A stretch of DNA of 64,000 bases from Arthrobacter sp. OV608. Its GTDB lineage: Bacteria; Actinomycetota; Actinomycetes; Actinomycetales; Micrococcaceae. The translations under genes were made by a program, and so were the position numbers. Location of the stretch: contig FOEZ01000010.1 of NCBI GenBank assembly GCA_900110595.1, positions 62,001 to 126,000 on the forward strand, in the 5' to 3' direction. Positions 47,896 through 57,111 of this stretch are shown in pieces (the first letter of the stretch is position 1; each line of letters opens with the position of its first letter). Below the pieces are notes generated by a model, which was not told the DNA's origin, searched no databases, and saw nothing but the letters and a program-made list of their open reading frames with translations.

Positions 47896-49023
47896 CTAAA
47901 GCGCCGGGAGCACGTCCCGCGCCTCACGCGCGTCCATCCCCGTGGCCTCCAGGAGGTCCACCATCAGGGGCCGGTAGAGCATCACCACCGTTTCGCCTTC
48001 GAGCCGCTGCACTTCAAGCAGCTTCGGGTGCAGCCGCAGGGCAATCTCGCTCAGGTCACGCCGGGCCGTGCGCAGGTGGGCGCGGCGGACGCCGTCGTGC
48101 GTTTCCGCCAGGCCCAGCGACAGCTCATCAATGGCGGCAGCGGTCTCCTGCAGCACTTCTGCGATGTTCTCCGTGGCCTCGTCCGAGAGCGCCGCGTGAT
48201 TGATGGCGCTCGTCAGCCGGCGGGCGAAAACCCGGCTGTTCCGCAAAGCCAGATCAATAAAGTCCAGTGACACTTTCAGCTGGTCCAGCTCCTCCCGGTG
48301 CCGCCGGTAGGCGGGCGCAAGCCTGGCCACCTCCCCGGAAGAGCGCAGGGACTGGCGCATCGCGTCCACCAGAGGCTGGCAGTTCCGGCCCCGGATGAGC
48401 GCGTGCCACGCCTGGGTGGAGTCGCTGTTGGCCAGGGCGTCGGCACACTCGCGCAGCACCTCCGCCAGTTCGTGCAGCAGCTTCTGCACGTCCTTGCGTG
48501 GCTCCCGCCGAGGGTCCTTGGGGATCAGGATGGTCACCAGTAGAGCGCACAGGCCGCCCACCACGGCGTCGATACTCCGGGTGAAAGGCCCGCCGGCCGG
48601 CGCCGGGAGCAGCACCACCAGCAACGACTGGAGCCCCAGCTGCGTGGTAAAGATGGTGCCGCTGTCCAGGAAGCGGGCCAGCAGGATGGAGAAGAGCAGC
48701 ACGACGGCGGCCTGCCAGATTCCGCTGCCCAGCCAGTGCAGGAGCAGGTCGCCCACGGCGATGCCGATGGTGCAGCCCAGTCCCACCTCCACCACCCGCC
48801 GCAACCGCGGTTCGCGCGAGAAGCCCAGGGCGATCAGGGAGGAGGTGGCGGCGAACAAGGGCCCGGAGTGGCCCAGAACGTACTCGGCGAAGGCATAGGC
48901 GCCCACTGCGCAAAGGGTCATCTGGACGGCGGGAACAAGGGAATTCCGGCTCCGGATCAACCCGGTGCGGATACGGCCGTGCAGGAAACGCCTGCCCGCT
49001 GAGAGTCCTGCTGCCGAAGCCAT
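47896..49023 (-). CDS. FUSC-family membrane protein (aromatic acid exporter-like)
   Basis: 375 residues. An N-terminal membrane half contains about five to six helices (VPAVQMTLCAVGAYAFAEYVLG and onward) with a Gly-rich FUSC signature around FTRSIDAVVGGLCALLVTILIP. The C-terminal half is helical and charged, probably cytoplasmic. ATG 49023 (ASAAGLSAG N-terminus) is preferred to the longer frame. Family members export aromatic acids or are of unknown function. Separated from the pst cluster by a 250-base gap. Confidence 0.72.
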   Translation of the reverse strand: MASAAGLSAGRRFLHGRIRTGLIRSRNSLVPAVQMTLCAVGAYAFAEYVLGHSGPLFAATSSLIALGFSREPRLRRVVEVGLGCTIGIAVGDLLLHWLGSGIWQAAVVLLFSILLARFLDSGTIFTTQLGLQSLLVVLLPAPAGGPFTRSIDAVVGGLCALLVTILIPKDPRREPRKDVQKLLHELAEVLRECADALANSDSTQAWHALIRGRNCQPLVDAMRQSLRSSGEVARLAPAYRRHREELDQLKVSLDFIDLALRNSRVFARRLTSAINHAALSDEATENIAEVLQETAAAIDELSLGLAETHDGVRRAHLRTARRDLSEIALRLHPKLLEVQRLEGETVVMLYRPLMVDLLEATGMDAREARDVLPAL

Positions 49024-49134
49024 GACGTCCAGTCTATTTGCTGCCCGTGTTTTATTTTTGCTGCCGCGCACTACGGCCGGAGATGTGATCTGCGCAATGG
49101 GAACCCGGCACTTGTCAGCAAATATCCCGCCGTC

Positions 49135-49156
49135 GTTAATGTTCCGTTCACTTTGG
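49135..49156 (+). promoter_or_regulatory. Candidate PhoP (Pho) box upstream of pstS
   Basis: Two 11-base direct repeats, GTTAATGTTCC and GTTCACTTTGG, resemble the actinobacterial GTTCACC-type Pho box; they lie about 120 bases before pstS. Confidence 0.5.
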
Positions 49157-49275
49157 ACAGCCCATCCCGTTACCTGCGGCCCTTAACTTCGATGAAGGTA
49201 CAAAACGTACGCATCGCGCTGCAGGGTTCTCCGCCCCTGTCCCGCAACTGAGAAACCCTGGAAGGGGTACACCTA

Positions 49276-50397
49276 GTGAAGGCACTTCGCTTCGGCCGCC
49301 ACGCCGCTATTGCTGTTATCGCAGCCGGCGCACTCGCGCTCACCGCCTGCGGTTCAGACAACGCCACGGGCACCGCGCCCGGCGGCAACCAGACTTCAGC
49401 CGGACCCAAGGTGACCGGCACGCTCACCGGCATCGGCGCATCCTCCACCACCGCGGCCATGGACGCGTGGAAGGCCGGCTTCGCCTCGGCAAACCCCGGC
49501 GCCACCGTGCAGTACTCGCCGGACGGCTCCGGCGCCGGCCGCAAGGCCATCATCGACGGCTCGGCTCAGTTTGCCGGTTCGGACGCGTACCTCAAGGACG
49601 AAGAACTTGAAGCCTCCAAGGCCAAGTGCGGCCCCGAGGGCGCTGTCAACATCCCGGTCTACATCTCCCCGATTGCCGTAGCCTTCAATCTCCCCGGCAT
49701 CACCGAGCTGAAGCTGGACGCAGCCACCGTGGCCAAGATCTTCCGCGGCCAGATCACCACCTGGAACGATCCCGCCATCGCAGCCCTGAACGACGGCGTC
49801 ACCCTGCCGGACCTCAAGGTCACCCCGGTGAACCGCTCAGACGACTCCGGCACCACCACTAACTTCACCGACTACCTGGCATCGGCAGCATCTGAGATCT
49901 GGACGGACAAGGCCGCCGGCGTCTGGCCTGCAAGCCTCCAGGGTGAGAACGCCAAGGGCACCTCCGGCGTGGTCAAGACCGTCACCGACACCCCCGGTGC
50001 CGTGACCTACGCTGACGACTCCGCCGTGGGCGGCAAGCTCGGCACCGCCTCCATCAAGGTGGGCGAAGAATTCGTGAAGATCTCCGCCGACGCCGCCGCC
50101 AAGGCAGTTGAAGCCGGCAAGCCCGTTGAAGGCCGCTCCGCCAACGACGGTGCCATCAAGCTGGACCGCAAGACCACCGCCTCCGGCGCCTACCCCGTGG
50201 TCCTGGTTTCCTACCACGTCGTTTGCACCACCTACGACAAGCAGGAAACCGTAGACCTGATCAAGGCCTTCGAGAACTACGTAGTGTCCGAGGAAGGCCA
50301 GGAGACGGCTGCGGATTCCGCGAAGTCCGCTCCGCTCTCCTCCACCCTCGCCGAGAAGGCAAAGGCGGCCATCGAGTCCGTCAAGGTCAAGTCCTAA
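49276..50397 (+). CDS. pstS: Phosphate ABC transporter substrate-binding protein PstS
   Basis: 373 residues, high-affinity phosphate receptor. Lipoprotein signal with lipobox ALTAC (Cys near residue 25). Phosphate-binding segments include TGIGASSTTAAMDAW, SPDGSGAGRKAI and NRSDDSGTTTNF. GTG 49276 with GGAAGGGG upstream. Separated from pstC by a 112-base gap holding a stem-loop, the arrangement often giving excess binding protein. Confidence 0.96.
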   Translation: MKALRFGRHAAIAVIAAGALALTACGSDNATGTAPGGNQTSAGPKVTGTLTGIGASSTTAAMDAWKAGFASANPGATVQYSPDGSGAGRKAIIDGSAQFAGSDAYLKDEELEASKAKCGPEGAVNIPVYISPIAVAFNLPGITELKLDAATVAKIFRGQITTWNDPAIAALNDGVTLPDLKVTPVNRSDDSGTTTNFTDYLASAASEIWTDKAAGVWPASLQGENAKGTSGVVKTVTDTPGAVTYADDSAVGGKLGTASIKVGEEFVKISADAAAKAVEAGKPVEGRSANDGAIKLDRKTTASGAYPVVLVSYHVVCTTYDKQETVDLIKAFENYVVSEEGQETAADSAKSAPLSSTLAEKAKAAIESVKVKS

Positions 50398-50415
50398 TTA
50401 GCGCACCAAATCCGG

Positions 50416-50448
50416 GTTCCCCGCCTGCCGGCAGGCAGTGCGGGGAAC
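50416..50448 (+). promoter_or_regulatory. Intercistronic stem-loop between pstS and pstC
   Basis: GTTCCCCGC (50416-50424) pairs with GCGGGGAAC (50440-50448); the enclosed bases hold CTGCCGGCAG. No T-run, so read-through with partial attenuation or message stabilisation is likely. Confidence 0.65.
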
Positions 50449-50509
50449 TTGGCATTGGATGCACCTTCTTCCAGTCTTTGAAAAACCTCCACGATCGAAG
50501 GGCCGTCGA

Positions 50510-51442
50510 ATGACCGCCACCCCCCTGACCAGAACCCAGGGCGCCGGCCGCGCCGGGGACAAAATCTTTTCGGGTGCCGCCCTGGCCGCCGGCTGCCTCA
50601 TTCTCGCCGTCCTCTTCGGCGTCGCGCTCTTCCTGGTGGTCCAGGCCATCCCGGCGCTGACAGCACCTGCGGCCGAGATCCAAGGCGGAGCAGGCTTCTT
50701 CGCCTACATCTGGCCCATTGTGATCGGCACGCTCATCGCAGCAGTCATTGCGCTGGTGATTGCCACACCCATCGCCATCGGCGTTGCGCTGTTTATCTCC
50801 CATTTCGCCCCCCGCGGACTCGCCGCCGGCCTGGGCTACGTGGTGGACCTGCTCGCCGCGATCCCCTCTGTGGTCTACGGTGCGTGGGGTGCCACGTTCC
50901 TGGCCGGCCAAATCTCCCCGGCCTACAACTGGCTCGCCCAGAACATGGGCTGGCTGCCCATTTTCCAGGGGCCCGCTTCCGCCACCGGCAAAACCATCCT
51001 TACCGCCGGCATCGTCCTGGCCGTGATGGTGCTGCCCATCATCACCTCACTGTCCCGCGAAATTTTCCTGCAGACCCCCAAACTGCACGAGGAAGCCGCG
51101 CTCGCGCTGGGTGCCACCCGCTGGGAAATGATCAAGATGTCCGTCCTGCCCTTTGCACGGCCCGGCATCATCAGCGCCGTTATGCTCGGGCTGGGCCGCG
51201 CGCTCGGCGAAACCATGGCAGTGGCCCTGGTGCTGTCCTCCGGAGCCCTGACGGCCAGCCTGATCCAGTCCGGCAACCAGACCATCGCCGCGGAGATCGC
51301 CCTGAACTTCCCCGAGGCCAGCGGACTCAAGGTCAGCACGCTGATCGCCGCCGGCCTGGTCCTGTTCATCATCACCCTGGCCGTGAACATGATCGCGCGC
51401 TGGATCATCACCCGGCACAAAGAATTCTCGGGAGCCAACTAA
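50510..51442 (+). CDS. pstC: Phosphate ABC transporter permease PstC
   Basis: 310 residues, about six transmembrane helices. EAA-loop EEAALALGATRWEMIKMSVLP. ATG 50510 is preceded by GAAGGGC; the upstream open frame crosses the pstS-pstC hairpin and is rejected. The stop meets the pstA ATG (TAAATG). Confidence 0.95.
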   Translation: MTATPLTRTQGAGRAGDKIFSGAALAAGCLILAVLFGVALFLVVQAIPALTAPAAEIQGGAGFFAYIWPIVIGTLIAAVIALVIATPIAIGVALFISHFAPRGLAAGLGYVVDLLAAIPSVVYGAWGATFLAGQISPAYNWLAQNMGWLPIFQGPASATGKTILTAGIVLAVMVLPIITSLSREIFLQTPKLHEEAALALGATRWEMIKMSVLPFARPGIISAVMLGLGRALGETMAVALVLSSGALTASLIQSGNQTIAAEIALNFPEASGLKVSTLIAAGLVLFIITLAVNMIARWIITRHKEFSGAN

Positions 51443-52555
51443 ATGACCTCCACCCTTACTCCCGTCCGCAGCAAGCGCTCGGCGCTCACCAAGGGCCAGC
51501 TGCCCAAGTACGCGCCCTACGTGGTCCTTGCCGCGGCCCTGATTCTCGGCGCGGCGGTCCTCGCGCTGGTGGGCTTTAACGCGTTCGGCTGGGGCGTGGT
51601 CTCCGCGATCCTGTTCGCCATTGGGCTCGTGTCCTGGAGTGCAGCCGTTGAAGGATCCCGCAAGGCCAAGGACAAACTGGCCACCTGCCTGGTGGTGGGG
51701 TCCTTCCTGGTTGCGCTGCTGCCGCTCGTCTCGGTCATCTGGACCGTGCTGGTCAACGGTATCCCCGGCCTCCTGACCCCGGGATTCCTCAGCAGCTCCA
51801 TGAACGGCGTCACGGGAGTGTACGACAGACGGGCCGTCGAGGAGGGCGCACCCGTCCTGGGCGGCATCTACCACGCGCTGCTGGGTACAGTGGAGATCAC
51901 CCTGCTGGCCACCGTTATCTCCGTGCCGGTTGGCCTGCTGACCGCGATCTACCTGGTGGAATATGGGAGGGATGGCCGGCTCGCCCGCGCCATCACCTTC
52001 TTCGTTGACGTTATGACCGGCATCCCGTCCATCGTGGCCGGCCTCTTCGCGGCCGCCTTCTTCTTCGCGGTGGTGGGCCCGGGAACCAAGACAGGTGCCG
52101 TGGCCGCCGTCGCCCTTTCCGTGCTGATGATCCCCGTGGTGGTGCGGTCCAGCGAGGAAATGCTGAAGATCGTGCCCAACGAACTGCGTGAAGCGGCCTA
52201 CGCGCTGGGCGTGCGCAAGTGGCGGACCATCGTCAAGGTGGTGATTCCGACGGCGATCTCGGGCATCGCTTCGGGCGTCACCCTGGCCATCGCCCGCGTT
52301 ATCGGCGAGACGGCGCCCATCCTGGTCACCGCCGGCTTCGCCACCAGCATCAACTCCAACGTGTTCAGCGGCTGGATGGCCTCGCTGCCCACGTTCATCT
52401 ACACCCAGATCCTGAACCCAACGTCGCCGGCCAACCCGGACCCGTCCTCGCAGCGGGCCTGGGGCGCTGCCCTGGTGCTGATCATCCTGGTGATGATCCT
52501 CAACCTGGGCGCCCGGCTGATCGCCCGGGTCTTCGCCCCCAAAACGGGCCGCTGA
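51443..52555 (+). CDS. pstA: Phosphate ABC transporter permease PstA
   Basis: 370 residues. The EAA-loop is REAAYALGVRKWRTIVKVVIP. Longer than E. coli PstA because of extra N-terminal hydrophobic segments, as in other actinobacteria. ATG directly follows the pstC stop. 84 bases precede pstB. Confidence 0.95.
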   Translation: MTSTLTPVRSKRSALTKGQLPKYAPYVVLAAALILGAAVLALVGFNAFGWGVVSAILFAIGLVSWSAAVEGSRKAKDKLATCLVVGSFLVALLPLVSVIWTVLVNGIPGLLTPGFLSSSMNGVTGVYDRRAVEEGAPVLGGIYHALLGTVEITLLATVISVPVGLLTAIYLVEYGRDGRLARAITFFVDVMTGIPSIVAGLFAAAFFFAVVGPGTKTGAVAAVALSVLMIPVVVRSSEEMLKIVPNELREAAYALGVRKWRTIVKVVIPTAISGIASGVTLAIARVIGETAPILVTAGFATSINSNVFSGWMASLPTFIYTQILNPTSPANPDPSSQRAWGAALVLIILVMILNLGARLIARVFAPKTGR

Positions 52556-52639
52556 CGGCGGCTCCGGGCATGTGGCACCTACCGCCGCTTCCGGCCGGAA
52601 CCTAGACTTCAATTCATCCCCAGTTAGTGAAGGAACACC

Positions 52640-53419
52640 ATGTCTAAGCGCATCGACGTCAAGGACCTGAACGTGTACTACGGCGATTTCCTCGCCGTGG
52701 AGGACGTCACCATCAACATCGAGGCCAAGTCCGTCACCGCATTCATCGGTCCGTCCGGCTGCGGCAAGTCCACCTTCCTGCGGACCCTGAACCGCATGCA
52801 CGAGGTACTTCCCGGCGCCCGCGTGGAGGGCGAAGTGCTCCTCGACGGCGACAACCTGTACGGCCCGGGCGTGGACCCCGTCACGGTCCGCTCGCAGATC
52901 GGCATGGTGTTCCAGCGGCCCAACCCGTTCCCCACCATGTCCATCCGGGACAATGTGCTGGCGGGCGTGAAGCTGAACAACAAGAAGATCTCCAAGGGCG
53001 AGGCCGACGTCCTGGTGGAGCGCTCACTGAAGGGCGCCAACCTCTGGAACGAGGTCAAGGACCGCCTGGACAAGCCTGGTTCGGGGCTTTCCGGCGGCCA
53101 GCAGCAGCGCCTCTGCATCGCGCGGGCCATCGCCGTGGAGCCGCAGGTGATCCTGATGGACGAGCCGTGCTCCGCGCTGGACCCCATCTCCACCCTGGCC
53201 ATTGAAGACCTCATCAACGAGCTCAAGGACCAGTACACGGTGGTGATCGTGACCCACAACATGCAGCAGGCAGCCCGCGTCTCGGACCGCACCGCGTTCT
53301 TCAACATCGCCGGCACCGGCAAGCCCGGCAAGCTCATCGAAGTCGGCAACACGCACACCATCTTCAGCAACCCCACGCAGAAGGCCACGGAAGACTACGT
53401 CTCCGGCCGCTTCGGATAA
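52640..53419 (+). CDS. pstB: Phosphate ABC transporter ATP-binding protein PstB
   Basis: 259 residues. Walker A GPSGCGKS at 37-44, signature LSGGQQQR near residue 150, Walker [21 protein letters not shown] precedes ATG 52640. PstB length and PstB-specific N-terminal [19 protein letters not shown] confirm the assignment. Confidence 0.97.
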   Translation: MSKRIDVKDLNVYYGDFLAVEDVTINIEAKSVTAFIGPSGCGKSTFLRTLNRMHEVLPGARVEGEVLLDGDNLYGPGVDPVTVRSQIGMVFQRPNPFPTMSIRDNVLAGVKLNNKKISKGEADVLVERSLKGANLWNEVKDRLDKPGSGLSGGQQQRLCIARAIAVEPQVILMDEPCSALDPISTLAIEDLINELKDQYTVVIVTHNMQQAARVSDRTAFFNIAGTGKPGKLIEVGNTHTIFSNPTQKATEDYVSGRFG

Positions 53420-53428
53420 TCCCCAGCC

Positions 53429-53490
53429 GCGCCCAGGCTCGCACGCTCGCCCGGGGACCCCTGCGGCCGTGGGCCCACAGCCGGCTGAAC
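53429..53490. repeat. Diverged single copy of the 40.6-kb repeat core
   Basis: CTCGCACGCTCG, then GGGGACCCC, then TGCGGCCGTGGGCCCACAGC. It matches the 40.6-40.9 kb unit core, with changes in the flanking arms that keep the pairing. It lies just after pstB, between it and the convergent small-protein gene. Confidence 0.7.
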
Positions 53491-53510
53491 CAGGGGGCGT
53501 CGTCGTACGC

Positions 53511-53915
53511 CTATTCGGGCACTTCCAGCTGGAAGCCGCAGCGGCAGCGCAGCACCCTGGTGGGCAGCGAGACCGTGTTGAGTGCTCCGCCGGAACTGCT
53601 CCGGTAGCACAGGCGCTCTATCTCGAACTCGGCTTCCTCCATGGCAAATCCGCAATGGATGTACTCGTCGCCGAGCAAAATGACTTTTGCCATCCACCGC
53701 ACCTGGCCGAGCGCCGCGGCGACGTCGGCGGCATACGCGAGGTGCTCCTGGAACCGGCGGCATTCGTTGCACGTATAGGAGACGGTGACCAGGTCGCCAT
53801 TGGCGGCACCCATCGCAATGATCGCGTGGATGGTCAGCTGCTGTTCCGTTCCGCAAAGCTCGCACTGCATATGGCGTGGCTGAGGGTGGTCGTGGCGGGG
53901 AGCCGGGGTAGACAT
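53511..53915 (-). CDS. Cysteine-rich small protein, function unknown
   Basis: 134 residues. Three Cys pairs: CELCG near the N-terminus, CNECRR in the middle, and RCRCGF near the C-terminus, suggesting one or two zinc ribbons. An acidic helical part (EEAEFEIERL) precedes the last pair. No DNA-binding or enzyme motif seen. It is convergent with pstB. Confidence 0.62.
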   Translation of the reverse strand: MSTPAPRHDHPQPRHMQCELCGTEQQLTIHAIIAMGAANGDLVTVSYTCNECRRFQEHLAYAADVAAALGQVRWMAKVILLGDEYIHCGFAMEEAEFEIERLCYRSSSGGALNTVSLPTRVLRCRCGFQLEVPE

Positions 53916-54140
53916 GGCGCCTGGTCTTTTCCACGTTGTGCAGCCAACCCGCCGATATGCTGCAGCGGAACCATCCCCAGCCCTGCACCCGGCTGCGGAT
54001 GGCAGGCCCGGCAGCGGTGCTGGGGGCCTACTTTTGAATTTACGTCACCAGCTTCCGGCTGTACAGGTCTTGTACGGCAGGGCAGCAGCGGACGACGGCG
54101 TGGTCCCCGGCTGTGAGCCGGCGGACCCGGTCCGCGCGGC

Positions 54141-55154
54141 TTATTCCGGCAGTGGGGAAAGTGCCAGCGCCAGCACAAAGGCGAGGGCGGCCGTGGCCAG
54201 CGGGGTGAGGATCCAGAGCCCCACGATGCGGATCACCAGCTTCCGGTTGGTGACCGAGAAGTGCTGGTTCTCTCCCGCGCCCAACACTGCAGAGGTGACG
54301 GTGTGCGTGGTGGACAGGGGCCAGTGCAGGCCGATGGCACCCACAAAAAGCATCACGGCACTGGAAATCTGGGCCACCGAGCCGCGCAGCGGGTCGATCC
54401 TGGTGATTTTATGGCCGATGGTGTGCGAGATGCGCCAGCCGCCGAACATCGTACCGGCGGCGATCATCACCGCTGAAAGCAGCGCAACCCACACGGGGAT
54501 GCTGCCGCCGTCGGAATAGCCGCCCGCCAGCAGGGCAAGGAGGAGGACGGCGCTGATCCGCTGTCCGTCCTGCAGGCCGTGGCCGAACGCCACCGCCCCC
54601 GCGGCGATGGACTGGCTCCGGCGGAACCGCTGGTTCACCACGTTCGGCTGCGTGTGCCGTGCGGCCCAGGTGGCGGGGTAGACCAGCATAAACGCGCCGC
54701 TGTAGGCCACCAGGGGTGACAGCACCAGGGGCAGGATGACCTGGAACAGCAGGGAGTTGTCCACTCCGCCAACACCCGGCCCGCCCACGGCGAGGCTGGC
54801 GAGTCCCGCCCCGGCAAGGCCGCCCACCAGGGCATGGGTGGTGGAGGCCGGGATGCCCCGCCACCACAGGAAGATTCCCCAGGCGATGGCGCTGGCCAGG
54901 CCTGCCAGGAGGATGCTGAGTCCGTCCGTCCCGGCAGGGAGGCTGATCCAGGCCTGGCTCACGGCCACCGCCAGTCCCGCGCTGAGCAGTGCGCCAATGA
55001 AGTTGAAGAAGGCTGCGAGCAGCACCGCCACGCTGGGCGTAAGTGCCCGGGTGCGGACGGCAAGGGCCACGGAGGTGGAGACGTCGCGGAACCCGTTGAC
55101 GAAGGCGAACACGGCGGCCAGGAGGACCACTGCGCCGAAGACGACTGCCGTCAC
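54141..55154 (-). CDS. PiT-family inorganic phosphate transporter
   Basis: 337 residues, about 10 transmembrane helices. The PHO4 signature is present in both halves, VFAFVNGFRDVSTSVALAV at the N-terminus and GAVAFGHGLQDGQRISAVLL later. The D-x-(A/S)-N motif is modified in the first copy. GTG 55154. One base separates it from the DUF47 gene, its usual partner. Low-affinity, ion-driven phosphate uptake, complementing pstSCAB. Confidence 0.9.
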   Translation of the reverse strand: MTAVVFGAVVLLAAVFAFVNGFRDVSTSVALAVRTRALTPSVAVLLAAFFNFIGALLSAGLAVAVSQAWISLPAGTDGLSILLAGLASAIAWGIFLWWRGIPASTTHALVGGLAGAGLASLAVGGPGVGGVDNSLLFQVILPLVLSPLVAYSGAFMLVYPATWAARHTQPNVVNQRFRRSQSIAAGAVAFGHGLQDGQRISAVLLLALLAGGYSDGGSIPVWVALLSAVMIAAGTMFGGWRISHTIGHKITRIDPLRGSVAQISSAVMLFVGAIGLHWPLSTTHTVTSAVLGAGENQHFSVTNRKLVIRIVGLWILTPLATAALAFVLALALSPLPE

Positions 55155-55155
55155 C

Positions 55156-55773
55156 TCAGGATTCCTTGACGATGATGCTGCCTACCTGGGTGGCGATGCG
55201 GCGCATGTCCTTGGTGACTTCCACGAGTTGGTTGGCGATGTCGCGGTTGCGGGAGTACTGCGCCCACTTCATATCGCTGATCATGTCCGCCACCCAGACC
55301 CGGTGGGTCCGTTCGGCACGTTTGGCCAGGCGGAGGATTTCGATCCAGTAATCCTCGAGGTCGTCCAGGTTGTCCAGCCGCCGCATGGCATTCACGGTGA
55401 GTTCGGCCTGCCGGCTGATGATCTCCAGTTGGTCCGCGGCCCGTTTGGGGAGGCGCTCCAGCCGGTAAAGGGCCACGAGTTCCGCGGCGGCATCCAGTTT
55501 CTCGATGGCCTCGTTGAGGTACCGCGAGAGGGCATACATGTCCTCGCGCGGCAACGGGTTAACAAAGCTGGTGCGCATGTGCGTCAGGAGGGCGAAATGC
55601 AGTTCGGCGGACCGTGCCTCGTGGTTGTGCATGTCCTCCACAAGCCTGCCGTGCTCCGCCGCGGGGACACCGAGGATTTCGGCGAGCGTGGCGCTGCCCA
55701 GCACAATCTGCTGCGCCATTTGCGACAAGAGGTTCAGCCCGGCGGGCTCCTGGGGAAAAAGGCGCAGTTTCAC
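55156..55773 (-). CDS. DUF47-family PhoU-like phosphate transport regulator
   Basis: 205 residues, all-helical DUF47 protein of the PhoU-like superfamily. The N-terminal MKLRLFPQEPAGLNLLSQMA is followed by helix pairs with acidic metal-binding residues (EEARSAELH-type segments, DMYALSRYLNEAIEKLD, DLEDYWIEILRLAKRAE). GTG 55773 gives the family length; an upstream ATG-like frame to 55932 is not supported. Pairs with the PiT transporter to limit phosphate influx, inferred from the family. Confidence 0.85.
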   Translation of the reverse strand: MKLRLFPQEPAGLNLLSQMAQQIVLGSATLAEILGVPAAEHGRLVEDMHNHEARSAELHFALLTHMRTSFVNPLPREDMYALSRYLNEAIEKLDAAAELVALYRLERLPKRAADQLEIISRQAELTVNAMRRLDNLDDLEDYWIEILRLAKRAERTHRVWVADMISDMKWAQYSRNRDIANQLVEVTKDMRRIATQVGSIIVKES

Positions 55774-56098
55774 GTAGTTACCGGTCTCCGGGAGTAGTTC
55801 AGGGCGGGAGTTGCCTGCCGTGTGACGTGACCCCGGCGCAACCAACGCTAACTCTACCGGCCCGTAAAAGGAGGGCTGAAATGGGCTGACAGCAGGCGGC
55901 CCACGAACATCAGGCCGGCCGTAAACGGGCATAAAAATGGTGCCGAACCGGATACGCCTCTCGGCGGTAGGCCGCTCTAGGCGGCTAAATGTTGAAGCCC
56001 GGGGGTTTCGCGGCTCGGCACCAGTTTCAGTGTTCTACGTTGGTTGGCCCAAGTCAACATTGACAGATCGCCGGTTCTGGGCCACAAAGCGGGCCCTG
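55774..56098. other. Intergenic region upstream of the DUF47-PiT operon
   Basis: 325 bases, no gene or repeat recognised. The minus-strand DUF47 start has GGTAACTAC just upstream, possibly part of a -10. The plus-strand open frames crossing here are shadows. Confidence 0.5.
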
Positions 56099-56758
56099 TC
56101 AGTCCAATTCGCCCAGCCGCCAGGCGTTGGCGGCGTGCTCAAGGTCTTCAGCGGTTTTGACCAGTTGGTTGGAGTTGCGGGTGAGCTTGCTGGCGTGGGC
56201 CTCGTTGCCGTGCTCGGCCCCGTCGGCAAGGGTGGCCTGGCCGAGTGCCACCACGCGGCAGAACGCCGCGGAACGTTCCAGCGCGACGTCGAACTCGCCG
56301 TCGAACGCCCCGGAGAGGATGGCGTCCGCCATGGTCTTCATCTCGTCTGCCCCGGGAGGCTCGGCCGCGCCGGCCACCACGTTGGAAACCTGGGCCGTGT
56401 CCTTTCCGGCGCGGAAGTAGACGGAAATGCGCTCCGGGTCCTGCACTGTGGCCGCCCGCAACGCATAAAGGCGCCAGAGCGCACCCGGAAGCGACCGGGC
56501 CGGGCTCTCCGCCCACATCTCCGCAATGGCCTCCAGGCCCTGCTCGTCAGCCAGCCTGACCAGCCGCTCGGTCACGGCGGGATCGTCGCTGTCGCGTCCG
56601 TGCCGGACCAGCGCCTGGGCGGCGAGGTGGGCGGCCTCGGACACGCGTGCGGGATCCGCGCCGCCGGCAAAAGGCTCAAAGTCCACGGGGGCGAAAGGCT
56701 TCGGCTTATGGTGCCGGTTGGCGCCGCCGTAAGGACTGGGACCTGGTTGCTCGCTCAT
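56099..56758 (-). CDS. Conserved actinobacterial protein, function unknown
   Basis: 219 residues. N-terminal PYGGANRHHKPKPFAPVDFE is a distinctive basic segment followed by a helical domain (TERLVRLADEQGLEAIAEMW). The middle carries an FDVALERSAAFCRVVALGQA segment. No catalytic motif is visible. Start at ATG 56758. Homologues in Arthrobacter are sometimes labelled RNA polymerase beta subunit, a mis-annotation in my view, since no RpoB motif is present. Confidence 0.68.
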   Translation of the reverse strand: MSEQPGPSPYGGANRHHKPKPFAPVDFEPFAGGADPARVSEAAHLAAQALVRHGRDSDDPAVTERLVRLADEQGLEAIAEMWAESPARSLPGALWRLYALRAATVQDPERISVYFRAGKDTAQVSNVVAGAAEPPGADEMKTMADAILSGAFDGEFDVALERSAAFCRVVALGQATLADGAEHGNEAHASKLTRNSNQLVKTAEDLEHAANAWRLGELD

Positions 56759-56938
56759 GCCACCCACGCTACTCCTGTGCCCCGCCGTAAATCGAGCATC
56801 GGAACCCTTTGCGCACGCGCCCGACGGCGGGTCCCGGCTTGCGTTCAACGGCGCCGGAACCATGGGTTAGAGTATTAAATGTCCAGAAATGGACTGGGCC
56901 GGGCAGCCCGGCACTTCGGTGCCCACACAGCCCGGCAG

Positions 56939-57011
56939 GGGCCTTTAGCTCAGTTGGTAGAGCATCGGACTTTTAATCCGTGGGTCGTGGGTTCGAGCCC
57001 CACAGGGCCCA
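56939..57011 (+). tRNA. tRNA-Lys (anticodon TTT)
   Basis: 73 bases, cloverleaf clear: acceptor GGGCCTT with AGGGCCC, D-arm GCTCAGTTGGTAGAGC, anticodon stem-loop CGGACTTTTAATCCG with anticodon TTT, T-arm GTGGGTTCGAGCCCCAC, discriminator A. CCA is not encoded. A terminator follows. Confidence 0.97.
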
Positions 57012-57028
57012 CTCTTTGTAAGAGCGGG

Positions 57029-57067
57029 AATCCCCCGGCAGCCTTTCGAAGCCGCCGGGGGATTTTT
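57029..57067 (+). terminator. Terminator after tRNA-Lys
   Basis: AATCCCCCGGC (57029-57039) pairs with GCCGGGGGATT (57053-57063) and is followed by TTT. Confidence 0.85.
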
Positions 57068-57111
57068 CGTGGGGCGCGTGGCAACCCGGGCCAAACGGGC
57101 ACAATGGGGAC

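Noticed and set aside
55937..56878. Plus-strand 313-codon frame
   Set aside because: Antisense to the conserved 219-residue gene and crosses an untranslated gap.
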